Shown one piece after another: positions 26,743 to 36,111 of a stretch of 64,000 nt of DNA. The notes beneath the pieces were generated by a model. That model saw only the letters and a program-made list of their open reading frames with translations. It searched no databases and was not told the DNA's origin. Source of the DNA: DATKUC01 sp964577375. Lineage in GTDB: Bacteria; Spirochaetota; Spirochaetia; DSM-27196; DATKUC01. Each line of letters opens with the position of its first letter. Position 1 is the stretch's first letter. The position numbers and the translations under genes were made by a program. The DNA lies in NCBI GenBank assembly GCA_964577375.1, contig CAZNYW010000009.1, positions 1 through 64,000 of the forward strand. Direction: 5' to 3'.

Positions 26743-29700
26743 TCAACGTTTACGTTTCTGGGGCGTTTTCTTCATGCCCTCTTCAACGCTGCGGATCACA
26801 TAGGGACGAAGGTCGGAAGCGCGGATCAGATCGTCGATCGACCCGACTTTCAGCGCCCGTTCAACCGAATGGATCTGGTCGAACTCCTGTCCCAGAGCCG
26901 ATTGCTTTTCGTTGTACACCTTGTGGAACAGGTCGTCGAACTCCTTCTGCGAGCACTCACCGTGGTTCAACCGGCGCTGTGCGTCGACGACGCGCTCGTC
27001 GCCATAGGTCTGGTTGAGCACGCTCTTCGGGAAGACGACTGCTGCCGCAGGCGCGCCTCCGATTACCGAAGCAAAAGAGCCCTCGAGCGCCGCCGCCTTG
27101 AGGTTTGCATTGAGCGTCTTGGAGAAGACGACGTAGGCTCCGCCGTGGTACCGCGCCATCACGACGAAGATGATGGGACCGCGGAAGTTGACCACTGCGC
27201 GGCCGATTTCCGCGCCGTATTCCAGCTGCAGATTGCGCAGTGATTCCGGGGAGCCGTCGAAGCCCGAAAGGTTGGCAAGGATGACGGCAGGAAGATGACC
27301 GGAAAACGCGTTGATTCCGCGTGCGACCTTTTTCGACGAGAGCGGAAAGAGCGTTCCGCCGCTCCAGGCCTCCGGACCGTCGAAGGGAACCGCACCGATG
27401 CGCTGAATGTTTCTGCTTTCGATGCCGATCATGCCGACCGCGTATCCGCCGACTCTGGTCTCCCACACAATTGCGGTGTCCGCGTCCTGCATTGCGCGCC
27501 ACCGCTCGAAGAATCCCGCATCGGTATCGATAACCGCCTTCATCACCTGCCGGATGTCGAAAGGTTTCTTCCGTTCGGGGTTCTTCTCCCTGCTGAAGAT
27601 GTCGCCGATGGTACCGAAGCCCTGGTCCAGATGGTCCTCGTAGGGAGTGCCGGTGATGTCGCGGTCGATCGGATCGTCGACTTTGCGCCGCGGGGGAAAG
27701 GTCTGACCGGCAGGAACGTAGGTGTAGCGGTAGTGCCTGAAAAGCACCTTGTATGCAGAGGCGAGGTTCGGGACGCGGACCTGAGCCTGACCGTTGGGCC
27801 CCATTATCTTTTCAACGCCGCCGATGTCCAGATTGGTCTCCGCGGAGACGCTGCCCGAGAACTCCAGCGCCTTCTTCCCGGTAAGAAGCATCGATCCGTC
27901 TTCGGTCATGATCAGAAGACCGCGCGTGTGCATGAGCATGGTTGCTTCGGCGTTCCAGTAGGACTGGGCGCCGACGTTGATGCCGGGAACGATGATATTG
28001 ATCTCACCGCCGTCCTGCGTGAAGTCGATGATTCGACGCAGGGTTGCCGCGGTCCAGTCGAGATTTTCGGTGCCGCTGTCCATGGTGATCTTGGCACCCG
28101 AAGAAATCGGTATCCACTCGACGGGCAGCCTGTCGCGGTCGGCAAGATCCAGCGCGGCGTTGATCCGCCGGCACTCCGGCTCTGCGAGACTGCCGAGATC
28201 GGTGGTAGGGTCGGAGAGAATAATCACGCGCTTGAGCGGCACGTTGAAATAGGAATCGTAGTTGGTGATCAGACCAAAGACGACGTTGGATTTGTTCTCT
28301 CCCACCGGCCGATTCTTGACCGAAACGATGTTCTGGGAGCCGTCGCCTTTGATGTTTATGTCAAATTCTTCAAACTCGCCGCGCGGAATTTCGCCGTAGA
28401 GCGGAAAGCCCGCGTAGGTGATCATCTTGATGAAATCATAGGGATAGATCGTCTTCCGCTGCCGGGCGCGAACCACCTTGGTCACATAGCGGTCCTGCGG
28501 GGTGAGCGGGGCTTCCGACGGACGGCGGCTGCGCAGGGTGAACTGATCTTCGGAGACGTTCATGAACATCAGCTCGAGCTCGCGTAGCACGTCCTCGTGC
28601 CACCGTTTCCGTCTGGAGTAGACTACCAGACGCTCGATGCCAAGGTCGCGGGTTCGGTTCACCAGGCGCAGACCGTAATTGCGCAGCTGCATCAGCCGGA
28701 TCGCGAGGAGCGACCGGTTGTGGATGACGATACGGTTCCATTGCAGCCGGTACTTGTAGCGGGCCTGCGCGGCGCGCATCGCATGGATCGCTTCCATGAA
28801 GACCGCTTCCAGCATGACCATCCGCGTAATGCCCCGGCCGGTGGTGAACTCAGGCTCGTGTTCAGAAACCGAGCAGAGTGCGAACAGCCGCGTGTCTTTA
28901 GGGTTCTGCTGCGCGGTGCCCTGCAGGAGCACCACGTTCTCGCTGCGATAGAGAATTTCCAGATTGAAATCGTGAAGCCTGTATACGCGCAGCTCCCGGT
29001 AAGCGCGGGGGCTGAAGGCGCGGCGAAGCACGATCTCCTGCCACTCGGTTTTGACCGGCTCGAAAGTCCGGTATGCCGGCGTACCGATGGTGGGATAAAC
29101 GCCGATACAGAGCCATTCCAGATTGGGTGTGGGTGCAAGATCTGCAGGCGGCAGCACCTCTTCTATCTCCACCTGCGGTGCCTCGCGGTGCGCAAGGCAG
29201 AGCACCTCCATCTTCTCGTCGTGAACGCCGGTCCACTCGAGGTAGGGCTTGAGGCTGGTGAGCGTGCGAAGACGGTCCTCGGGAATGACAATGGCGACCG
29301 TATCGTGCTTACTGTCGTTCTGGCGGCTCTGCACCCAGGAAACCGGCACGCCGTCCACCGACTTGAACCGCTCGCTTACGATCTCGCGGTCGCGGTTGAG
29401 CCGGCGGCCGATAAGCTCAATCGCGACCCGCTTGGCGTTCTCGTCCTGCGAAACCGCCCTTCGCACCAGGTCGCGTACGATGGTCGGACCGGCATCGACG
29501 ACCTCCCGGCGCAACGTTTCCGGGTCATCGGTGGAATTGGTCTTGCCGACGAGCTCGTCGATCAGCCGTTCGATCGCGCGGTGCTGCCGCTCCTTGAGGA
29601 GCCGAAGCCGTATCTGGTCGATGATCTGGTAGCGCACATGGAGCGCGGCGTCGGAGACCGATGTCTCCACCGGCTGCGCGATCGTGACCAGCTCGTCGAT

Positions 29701-32310
29701 GGAGCGGGAAAGCCGCTGGTGCTGCGCGCGGGGAACCCCCAGATCCTCCAGGCTGAACAGGACGCTGCGGAGTATGTCGTGCTTCTGATTGATGCGGCCG
29801 TGCGCGCGGAACATGTAGAACAGGGCCCGGCTCTGCCAGTCGTCTTCCGACGTGAGGCCCACCTGCGGATAGAGGTTGAAGGCGCGATTCAGCAGGTCCA
29901 GGAACTCGTTCGGCAGCCCCTTGTCGCGGTCGGTGTCCCGCCGGAAATAGTGGCTCACAAGCTCCTGGTGGCTGACCGGCCGCGCGAAAAGCGTCGACTC
30001 GATCTCCGACTGCGCGAACAGCGACTCAACTGCATTGTGCACTTCTATAGAGGAAAGCAGTGCCTCGAGCACCTGCTCCTTCATTTCAGGATGTTCCGAG
30101 GCGATCTTCAATGCACGGTCGAGGTGTACGTTCACGTCCTTGCCGCAGTCGTACCCGTAGAAGAGGGCCAGAAACTCCTGTCTGCAGATCTCCCAGTCGG
30201 ACGGAGGCTCGAGCCCGGCGGCGCTGTCGACGATGGTGACCGGCAGCCGTCCCGACTCTTTGGCGTCACCATCTGTCCGCTTTTCGGCCGACTCGACGGC
30301 GTCGAGCTGGACAAGCGGCTGCCCGGCTGCGATCTGCTCGCCGCCCGACGCGAGCACGTCCCGGACGACGCCGTCGGTCGGCGCCTCGACGATCATCTCC
30401 ATCTTCATCGCCTCGAGTACCACGAGCACTTCTCCCCGGGACACGCGGGCGCCCGGCTCGACGTTGACCGACAGGACGATCGCCGGCGACGGAGACCGGA
30501 CGTATCCTCCGCTGTCGCTTGCCAGCGGAACCGGCACTCCGTCAATCTCGCACTGGAGCACGTCGCCGCGCGGAACCATCAGCACGTTGTGCCGGGAATC
30601 CCCGAGAAGCAGGACCCGTTCCTCGTCGCGCAGGAGATACTTGCAGGAGAGCACGCGGTCGTCGTGAAGGACATGGTACACGTCGTCACCCATTCCCTTC
30701 ACAACGAAGGAGTAGCCCTGGCCGTAGGCGCTGATATTCACCTCGTAACCGCCCGACCTGGGCAGATTCCGGGGACGACCGGACTTGGCAAGCTGATCAC
30801 GAAAGTTGAGAAAGTCCTGATTGTATTGGGCGAAGGAGAGCTCGATCGCGCCAGCGACCAGTGCTGCCCGGACGGAGGCGTCGTTCGGCTCCCGCCGGCG
30901 CTCTTTCAGGAGCCGCTCCACGAAACCGGTGTCAACTCCGCCCTCGCGAAAGACCGGATGCGCCAGGAGCTCGAGCAGAAACGCCTTGTTCGTCGTTCCG
31001 TTGTCGATACGGATGCGAAGCTCGAGCAGCGCCCTGCGAAGACGCGCGATCGTCTCGTCACGCTCGGGGGAAGCGGAAATCACCTTCGCCACCATAGAAT
31101 CGAACTCGCCTGGAATGGTGCTGCCCTGTTCGATACCGGAGTCGACCCGGATGCCGGGCCCGGCAGGAATCTTCAGAAGACTAACCAAGCCGGGAGACGG
31201 ACTGAAGTCGCGGTCCGGATCTTCGGCATTGAGACGCACCTCGATGACCGAACCCGACGGTTTTCGCCCGCTGAGATCCACCTCACGGCCGCGCGCCACA
31301 TCTATCTGGCCCTTCACCAGGTCCACCTGAAACAGCGTTTCGGTGATCGGATGCTCGACCTGCAGGCGCGTGTTCACCTCCATGAAGTAGAACTGGTTGC
31401 GATTCAGGTCAAAGAGATACTCGACCGTGCCCGCTCCGGTGTACTCAGCCTGTTTGACGAGCCGGGCCGCGGAAGCCTCCATTTCCGCAATGGTCGCCGC
31501 CGGGAAATTGGGCGGCGGCGTTTCCTCTATGATCTTCTGATTGCGCCGCTGGACCGAGCAGTCGCGGACGCCGAAGGTGTTCACGTTTCCATGAAGGTCC
31601 GCGAGGACCTGCACTTCGAGATGCCGGCCGCGCTCGACGAGAAGCTCCATGAAGACGATATCATTCCCCGTGATGCGGACCGTCTCGTCCCGCGCGGACT
31701 TGAATTGAGGCTCGAGCTCGGCCGGAGTGCGCACGAAGCGTATGCCCCTTCCGCCGCCGGCGTTCGCCGCCTTGATAATCACCGGATAGCCGAGCTTCTC
31801 GGCCATCGCGCGCGCAGCGTCCACGTCGGCGAGGGACCCGCGACTCCACGGCAGGATCGGCACCCTGGCCTCGTCTGCAAGCTCCTTCGCGGCAATCTTG
31901 TCGCCGAGGAGCCCCATCGCCCTGCTCGAAGGTCCGAGAAACACGATTCCCGTCTCTTCGAGCCGCGCGACGAAATCGGCGTCCTCGGAGACGAATCCCC
32001 AGCCCGGCCACACCGCATCGCAGGAGCCGGTCTTCAATGCATCGAATATGAGATCGTGGTCGAGATAGGGACTGCGCTGTTTTCCGGGATAACCCGGAAT
32101 CGAGGATAGCGGAAACGCCTCGTCCGCCAGTTTAACGAATGGCGCGTTTTCCTCTACGTCTATGAAAAGCGAAATTGTTTGAAGCCTGGTATCGTGCAGA
32201 GCATTATATTCGCGAACCGCCCGGATAAATCGCAACGCCGCTTCGCCACGATTTACGATGCCGATGCGGGCCGAATCGTCGAGAAGCCTTCCACCGGGTG
32301 ACTGAACCAT
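26743..32310 (-). CDS. Single-chain acetyl-CoA carboxylase with eukaryote-type domain order
   Basis: A 1,855-residue enzyme making malonyl-CoA from acetyl-CoA, bicarbonate and ATP. Biotin carboxylase spans about 15-480 (ATP-grasp loop NAGGGRGIRF, then MEVNTRLQVEHPITE). The biotin carrier spans about 600-670, with EAMKM giving biotinyl Lys at about 636. The central region, about 700-1270, has no counterpart in ordinary bacterial ACC. Its order and motifs (RVYRLHDFNLEIL, LEAVFMEAIHAM, NRIVIHNRSL, LRLVNRTRDLG) parallel the eukaryotic ACC central domain. The carboxyltransferase spans about 1290-1855, both halves present (DSGTENLDWT, GINVGAQSYW, then TRVGGYAVGMIGIE and LANLSGFDGSPES). ATG 32310 with AGGGGGG upstream and a good promoter is preferred over a start at 32373. 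Separate accA-D genes are not in the window. Confidence 0.92.
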   Translation of the reverse strand: MVQSPGGRLLDDSARIGIVNRGEAALRFIRAVREYNALHDTRLQTISLFIDVEENAPFVKLADEAFPLSSIPGYPGKQRSPYLDHDLIFDALKTGSCDAVWPGWGFVSEDADFVARLEETGIVFLGPSSRAMGLLGDKIAAKELADEARVPILPWSRGSLADVDAARAMAEKLGYPVIIKAANAGGGRGIRFVRTPAELEPQFKSARDETVRITGNDIVFMELLVERGRHLEVQVLADLHGNVNTFGVRDCSVQRRNQKIIEETPPPNFPAATIAEMEASAARLVKQAEYTGAGTVEYLFDLNRNQFYFMEVNTRLQVEHPITETLFQVDLVKGQIDVARGREVDLSGRKPSGSVIEVRLNAEDPDRDFSPSPGLVSLLKIPAGPGIRVDSGIEQGSTIPGEFDSMVAKVISASPERDETIARLRRALLELRIRIDNGTTNKAFLLELLAHPVFREGGVDTGFVERLLKERRREPNDASVRAALVAGAIELSFAQYNQDFLNFRDQLAKSGRPRNLPRSGGYEVNISAYGQGYSFVVKGMGDDVYHVLHDDRVLSCKYLLRDEERVLLLGDSRHNVLMVPRGDVLQCEIDGVPVPLASDSGGYVRSPSPAIVLSVNVEPGARVSRGEVLVVLEAMKMEMIVEAPTDGVVRDVLASGGEQIAAGQPLVQLDAVESAEKRTDGDAKESGRLPVTIVDSAAGLEPPSDWEICRQEFLALFYGYDCGKDVNVHLDRALKIASEHPEMKEQVLEALLSSIEVHNAVESLFAQSEIESTLFARPVSHQELVSHYFRRDTDRDKGLPNEFLDLLNRAFNLYPQVGLTSEDDWQSRALFYMFRAHGRINQKHDILRSVLFSLEDLGVPRAQHQRLSRSIDELVTIAQPVETSVSDAALHVRYQIIDQIRLRLLKERQHRAIERLIDELVGKTNSTDDPETLRREVVDAGPTIVRDLVRRAVSQDENAKRVAIELIGRRLNRDREIVSERFKSVDGVPVSWVQSRQNDSKHDTVAIVIPEDRLRTLTSLKPYLEWTGVHDEKMEVLCLAHREAPQVEIEEVLPPADLAPTPNLEWLCIGVYPTIGTPAYRTFEPVKTEWQEIVLRRAFSPRAYRELRVYRLHDFNLEILYRSENVVLLQGTAQQNPKDTRLFALCSVSEHEPEFTTGRGITRMVMLEAVFMEAIHAMRAAQARYKYRLQWNRIVIHNRSLLAIRLMQLRNYGLRLVNRTRDLGIERLVVYSRRKRWHEDVLRELELMFMNVSEDQFTLRSRRPSEAPLTPQDRYVTKVVRARQRKTIYPYDFIKMITYAGFPLYGEIPRGEFEEFDINIKGDGSQNIVSVKNRPVGENKSNVVFGLITNYDSYFNVPLKRVIILSDPTTDLGSLAEPECRRINAALDLADRDRLPVEWIPISSGAKITMDSGTENLDWTAATLRRIIDFTQDGGEINIIVPGINVGAQSYWNAEATMLMHTRGLLIMTEDGSMLLTGKKALEFSGSVSAETNLDIGGVEKIMGPNGQAQVRVPNLASAYKVLFRHYRYTYVPAGQTFPPRRKVDDPIDRDITGTPYEDHLDQGFGTIGDIFSREKNPERKKPFDIRQVMKAVIDTDAGFFERWRAMQDADTAIVWETRVGGYAVGMIGIESRNIQRIGAVPFDGPEAWSGGTLFPLSSKKVARGINAFSGHLPAVILANLSGFDGSPESLRNLQLEYGAEIGRAVVNFRGPIIFVVMARYHGGAYVVFSKTLNANLKAAALEGSFASVIGGAPAAAVVFPKSVLNQTYGDERVVDAQRRLNHGECSQKEFDDLFHKVYNEKQSALGQEFDQIHSVERALKVGSIDDLIRASDLRPYVIRSVEEGMKKTPQKRKR

Positions 32311-32344
32311 ATTCCCCCCTGGGTCGGTGTCCGTATGTTGCTCC

Positions 32345-32373
32345 AGTATACGGATTGGGCAGGTTCCGATCAA
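32345..32373 (-). promoter_or_regulatory. Promoter of the acetyl-CoA carboxylase gene
   Basis: On the reverse strand: TTGATC (32373-32368), a 17-bp spacer and TATACT (32350-32345). The predicted leader of about 28 nt contains the AGGGGGG ribosome site before ATG 32310. Confidence 0.65.
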
Positions 32374-32455
32374 GCCGATTCTCGGTCGGCGGCCGACTAA
32401 GGCGCCGCTGTACCCGGAAGGCGAACAGTTGTATCTTCATGCGCGGAGGATTGGG

Positions 32456-33001
32456 ATGCCAGCACAAGAGACTGACGGCAAAAATGGAAACATCGCGGTA
32501 CTCGGGGGCGGCTGCTTCTGGTGCCTGGAGGCCGCCTACAAGCGAATTGCGGGCGTTATCGCAGTCGACAGCGGCTACGCGGGCGGCAATGTCGACGAGC
32601 CGACGTATGAGCAGGTCTGCACCGGCAAGACCGGTCACGCAGAGGTGGTGAAGGTCACCTACGATCCCGCGGTCATCAGCTACGAGAAGCTCCTCGAGCT
32701 CTTCTGGAAAGTTCACGACCCGACTTCGCTCAACCGGCAGGGCGCGGATGTGGGAACTCAGTACCGCTCCGCCCTTTTCTATGTCGACGAGGAGCAGAAG
32801 AAGACCGCCGAGCAGTCAATGAAGAAGGAGCAATCGAAATACCGGGAACCAATCGTCACCCAGCTCGTGCCGCTCGCGCACTTCTGGCCCGCCGAGGAGT
32901 ATCATCGGGACTACTTCGACCGGAACCCGTTCGCAGGCTATTGTCAGGCCGTCATAAAGCCCAAACTGGACAAGCTCGATCTCGGCGTCCGTAAGATATG
33001 A
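32456..33001 (+). CDS. msrA: Peptide-methionine (S)-S-oxide reductase MsrA
   Basis: A 181-residue repair enzyme reducing methionine-S-sulfoxide. The catalytic motif GGGCFWCLEA, GYAGGNVDEPTYEQVCTG, TGHAEVVKVTYDP and the metal-free active-site segment FFWKVHDPTS-like WKVHDPTSLNRQGADVGTQYRS are all typical. ATG 32456 has GGAGG 5-9 nt upstream and removes a spurious 43-residue extension. No C-terminal MsrB domain is fused. A separate MsrB lies at 46193. Confidence 0.96.
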   Translation: MPAQETDGKNGNIAVLGGGCFWCLEAAYKRIAGVIAVDSGYAGGNVDEPTYEQVCTGKTGHAEVVKVTYDPAVISYEKLLELFWKVHDPTSLNRQGADVGTQYRSALFYVDEEQKKTAEQSMKKEQSKYREPIVTQLVPLAHFWPAEEYHRDYFDRNPFAGYCQAVIKPKLDKLDLGVRKI

Positions 33002-33056
33002 GCACTGCCACGCAGGTTGCTGGTGTCTTTCTTCCGGCAGGACAGGGGGGCTGCTC

Positions 33057-33680
33057 ATGATCGGGCTCGCTCTCGAAGCGTACCGGCTGAAGGACACGGT
33101 TCGCGCCGGATGGGTCCTGCGGGGAATTCGCGATCCTGAAAGCGTCGCCGACCATTCGTGGGGCACCGCCCTTTTGTGCATGATCTACGGGCCGTCGGCC
33201 GGAATCGATGTGGGAAGGGCCGTACGGATTGCCATTGTGCATGATCTGGCCGAGTACTCAGTCGGCGATATTCCCGCCCGTGTCTCTGCGGAGCAGCGCA
33301 CGCTCTCCGAGGAGGCAAAGAGCGCCGCAGAGCGTGATGCGATGCAGACGATCGCGGAACTGCTCGCCGCAGACCGTGAGGCGCTCGATCCGGGCAAACA
33401 GGACGCCGGATCCGGGATCCAGGAGATGTGGCGGCTTTATGAAGAGAGGGAATCACCCGAGGCGCTGTTTGTCCGGGACATGAACCTCGTCGACATGTGC
33501 ATCCAGGCGCTGCTCTACGAGGGGCAGGGGGCCTACGACCCCACGAGCGGGGCGGATAACTTCCCGGATTTCGCCCGTCTCGACGAGTTCTTTGCTACCG
33601 CAGGGCCGCGAATCTCAACACCCGTGGGTCGTCGGCTCTACGACGAGGTTCACGACCGCTACCAGGCTCTCCTTCACTAG
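33057..33680 (+). CDS. HD-domain phosphohydrolase (YfbR/HDDC2-like)
   Basis: A 207-residue metal-dependent phosphohydrolase, related to 5'-deoxynucleotidases. The metal ligands are visible in ESVADHSWG (His), AIVHDLAEYSVGDI (His-Asp, then the EYxxGD motif typical of the HDDC2 group) and a late Asp in MNLVDMC. AGGGGGG sits 6 nt before ATG 33057. It follows msrA by 55 bp in the same direction. Confidence 0.85.
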   Translation: MIGLALEAYRLKDTVRAGWVLRGIRDPESVADHSWGTALLCMIYGPSAGIDVGRAVRIAIVHDLAEYSVGDIPARVSAEQRTLSEEAKSAAERDAMQTIAELLAADREALDPGKQDAGSGIQEMWRLYEERESPEALFVRDMNLVDMCIQALLYEGQGAYDPTSGADNFPDFARLDEFFATAGPRISTPVGRRLYDEVHDRYQALLH

Positions 33681-33746
33681 GCTGTGTCTTCGCCGGATTT
33701 CTCGTCCCCCGTCTTTTTCAACAATCTGTGTGACACCGCGGATTTG

Positions 33747-33775
33747 TTGACAGCATAGAGAATTGCCGCTACTTT
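33747..33775 (+). promoter_or_regulatory. Promoter of the DUF350/K+ channel cluster
   Basis: TTGACA at 33747-33752, a 17-bp spacer and TACTTT at 33770-33775. The sequence around the -35 box (GATTTGTTGACAGC) closely matches that of the promoter at 18028 (GATTTGTTTGACAGC). AGGAGA precedes ATG 33797. Confidence 0.55.
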
Positions 33776-33796
33776 TTTAGGCTACAGGAGACGCAC

Positions 33797-34681
33797 ATGC
33801 ATGCACTTGTCGATACGCTTGTCGCTGTGGTGACGCTGTTGCCCTATTTTCTCTTTGCACTCGTGATCTTCTTTCTGGGAAAGTTTCTGTTCGACTGGTC
33901 GACGCCCCAATTTCAGGACGATCTCGAGCTAACCGAACGGGACAACCCTGCATTCGGCGTCTTTTTCGCCGGGTACATGCTCGGCCTCGCGCTGGCCATT
34001 TCGGGCGCCTTCTTCGGCATCGGAGCTTCGATTGTCGCCAACCTGGTAAACATAGGAACTTCCGGCATTGCCGCGATCGTGCTGCTGCGGTTTTCCATGT
34101 TCATCGGAGACAAGTTCGTGCTCTACAGATTCGCTATCGCAAAGGAGATTGCAGGTGACCGCAATTCGGGAACCGGTTTTGCGATGGCAGGCCTGTTCAT
34201 TGCCGGCGGTCTCGTGATAGACGGAGTGATGAGCGGCCAGAGCGCCACTTACCTCGGGATGCTGAGGGACATCATCGTATACTGGGCGATCGGGCAGGTA
34301 TTCCTGATTGTGGGCGGTCTGCTCTTTCAGTGGACTGCGAGGTACGACGTCCACAAGACCATCGAAGAGGACGACAACGTGGCGGCGGGAATCAGCATGG
34401 GCGGCTATTTCGTCGGGCTGGGAATCATACTCAAGGCCGCGCTTACCGGTGCAGGAAGCGATCTCGGCCCTGAGATCCTGGTCACGCTGGTGATCGGCGT
34501 AATCGGCCTGATCGTGCTGGTGTTCGCCCGTATTATGGCGGCGGTCGTGATGCTTCCAAAAGCCAATCTGGCGGACGAGGTCTCGCGCCAGAAGAATATG
34601 GCCGCGGGTGTCGTGTCCGCTGTGACCTATGTAGCGCTTTCACTTCTCTTTGCATCGGTGGTGACGGCGCAGATGATGTAG
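33797..34681 (+). CDS. DUF350-family membrane protein
   Basis: A 294-residue integral membrane protein with about eight helices arranged as repeated DUF350 units. The GFAMAGLFIAGGLVIDGVMSG segment and its second-half counterpart ISMGGYFVGLGIILKAALTG show the internal repeat. Biochemical function is unknown for the family, which in known genomes often neighbours ion channels and polyamine or PspA-type genes. It opens a cluster that contains a K+ channel gene. Confidence 0.8.
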   Translation: MHALVDTLVAVVTLLPYFLFALVIFFLGKFLFDWSTPQFQDDLELTERDNPAFGVFFAGYMLGLALAISGAFFGIGASIVANLVNIGTSGIAAIVLLRFSMFIGDKFVLYRFAIAKEIAGDRNSGTGFAMAGLFIAGGLVIDGVMSGQSATYLGMLRDIIVYWAIGQVFLIVGGLLFQWTARYDVHKTIEEDDNVAAGISMGGYFVGLGIILKAALTGAGSDLGPEILVTLVIGVIGLIVLVFARIMAAVVMLPKANLADEVSRQKNMAAGVVSAVTYVALSLLFASVVTAQMM

Positions 34682-34703
34682 TCGGGCATTCCGACAGGGA
34701 GCT

Positions 34704-35432
34704 ATGATGATTCGCGATTCTTCCGGCAGCCGCAACCGACGTCCGGGGCGCCTGCTGAAATTCGCCGCCGTCGGCGTGATGGTGCTGTTTCTTTTTGGTC
34801 TGAGCGTTGACACCGCGTTCGCGCGCGGCGGGTTTCGCGGCGGCGGCTTCAGAAGCTCGTTCCGTACGTTTGGGTCGCGCTCTGCCGGCCGGACAGGTTC
34901 ACTGTTCGGGTGGGGCAGGTCGACGCGCCGGACTTCCACCGCCGCAGCGCCGCTGCGCGGCAGCTCGCCGATTTCCGGCAGCCGTTCATCGGTTGCGGCT
35001 CAGCGGAACCTCTACTCTACTGCACGTCAGAACGGCACGCTGTTCTCGACCCGGACCGACGCGGTCCGGTCCTTTCGATCCAAATACTCCTCGCAGTACA
35101 GTTCGCGATTTGCGGCGCAGCCGTCTTCCCGGCCGAGTTACATCCCCCGCACGACTGTAGTGAACGGCCGAACCGTCAACGTGGTGTACAACTCCGGTCT
35201 CGGAGGCTACGGATACATGGATCCCTTTCTCGGAAGATGGGTGATGTACAATGCGCTCACCGACGCCGCAATGGTCGGCGTGCTCATGAGCAATCACGGA
35301 TACTGGTGGGGAGGCCCTCCCATTTACGTTTCGCACGGGCCCGGTTTTTTCACGTGGGCGATAATTCTGTTTGTGGGTTTCATGGTCATCTCGAGTCTCA
35401 TGCGCGGCCTGCGCGGCGGACGCCGAAGATAG
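34704..35432 (+). CDS. Exported Arg/Ser/Gly-rich protein with a C-terminal membrane helix
   Basis: A 242-residue protein of unknown function. A signal-like helix (about 18-38) ends at TAFARGGFRGGGF. A low-complexity Arg/Ser/Gly/Thr region (about 40-140) follows, then a Gly/Tyr/Trp-rich stretch (YGYMDPFLGRWVMY, NHGYWWGGPP) and a terminal membrane helix before an RGLRGGRRR tail. Two adjacent ATGs (34704, 34707) are possible; AGGGAG suits the second better. The compositional bias is unlike its neighbours. Confidence 0.65.
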   Translation: MMIRDSSGSRNRRPGRLLKFAAVGVMVLFLFGLSVDTAFARGGFRGGGFRSSFRTFGSRSAGRTGSLFGWGRSTRRTSTAAAPLRGSSPISGSRSSVAAQRNLYSTARQNGTLFSTRTDAVRSFRSKYSSQYSSRFAAQPSSRPSYIPRTTVVNGRTVNVVYNSGLGGYGYMDPFLGRWVMYNALTDAAMVGVLMSNHGYWWGGPPIYVSHGPGFFTWAIILFVGFMVISSLMRGLRGGRRR

Positions 35433-35436
35433 CCGG

Positions 35437-36111
35437 ATGAGCGACCGAAGCGACGCGTCCTTCTGGACTGCGATCAAGCAGGGAGATTACGTAAACCTGA
35501 ACGACTATCAATCGTTCGCCGAAGGGGGAACGGGCGGCATCGACTACCGGGTCAGGGATATCCGCCGGATCGCAATTCGGGATCGTGACACGGACCGGGT
35601 GCTTGCCGAATATCATTTGCACGATCTGGAGAGGGAAGGCGGAGCAGTTGCCTGCTTTGCGGTTGTGAGAGCCGGCGATGACTTCGAGCTGCGCGTCTAC
35701 TTTGTGCCCGACGGGTTCATGGTGGGGTCAAGGGACGATCTGATAGACCACGGACACACCTGGTTCTTTCTACCGCCGCCCAATCCCGACGATTTCATCT
35801 CGTCGCAACTCGAGTACGCTCCGTTTCCGGACGTCCCTCCCATCGAGGAAGAAGGGAAATCGACGCAGCGCGAGTACGAAATGGCCGGGTTCGGACACCC
35901 GGTCTACGGTTCGTACCGCCGCGGCTCCGATGAAGTTCCGGTCATCATCACCGAGTATGCGACCAACGAGGAGTCGCTGAATCCGCTGCTGTTGATACTC
36001 GAAGAGCGCTGGATGAGGCCCGACGGTTCGGTGCCGGAGGAAGGGGGCTTCCTCACACCGATGCTCGGATGCGTTGTTGAGCCTGAGAGCGCCGAGGTGT
36101 TTCCCGCATGA
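35437..36111 (+). CDS. Conserved soluble protein of unknown function in the DUF350 cluster
   Basis: A 224-residue acidic protein. The N-terminal part (QGDYVNLNDYQSF, then IDYRVRDIRRI, EYHLHDLE) resembles the beta-rich DUF4178/DUF2491-type proteins found beside DUF350 genes, but I cannot confirm the assignment. No signal peptide or helix is seen. It starts 4 nt after the previous stop, and its stop overlaps the channel start (ATGA), implying tight coupling with the K+ channel. Confidence 0.6.
   Translation: MSDRSDASFWTAIKQGDYVNLNDYQSFAEGGTGGIDYRVRDIRRIAIRDRDTDRVLAEYHLHDLEREGGAVACFAVVRAGDDFELRVYFVPDGFMVGSRDDLIDHGHTWFFLPPPNPDDFISSQLEYAPFPDVPPIEEEGKSTQREYEMAGFGHPVYGSYRRGSDEVPVIITEYATNEESLNPLLLILEERWMRPDGSVPEEGGFLTPMLGCVVEPESAEVFPA

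Noticed and set aside
28597..32109. Very long forward frame (1,170 codons) opposite the acetyl-CoA carboxylase
   Set aside because: No domain, His/Arg/Leu-rich antisense composition, and the reverse frame has continuous homology motifs.
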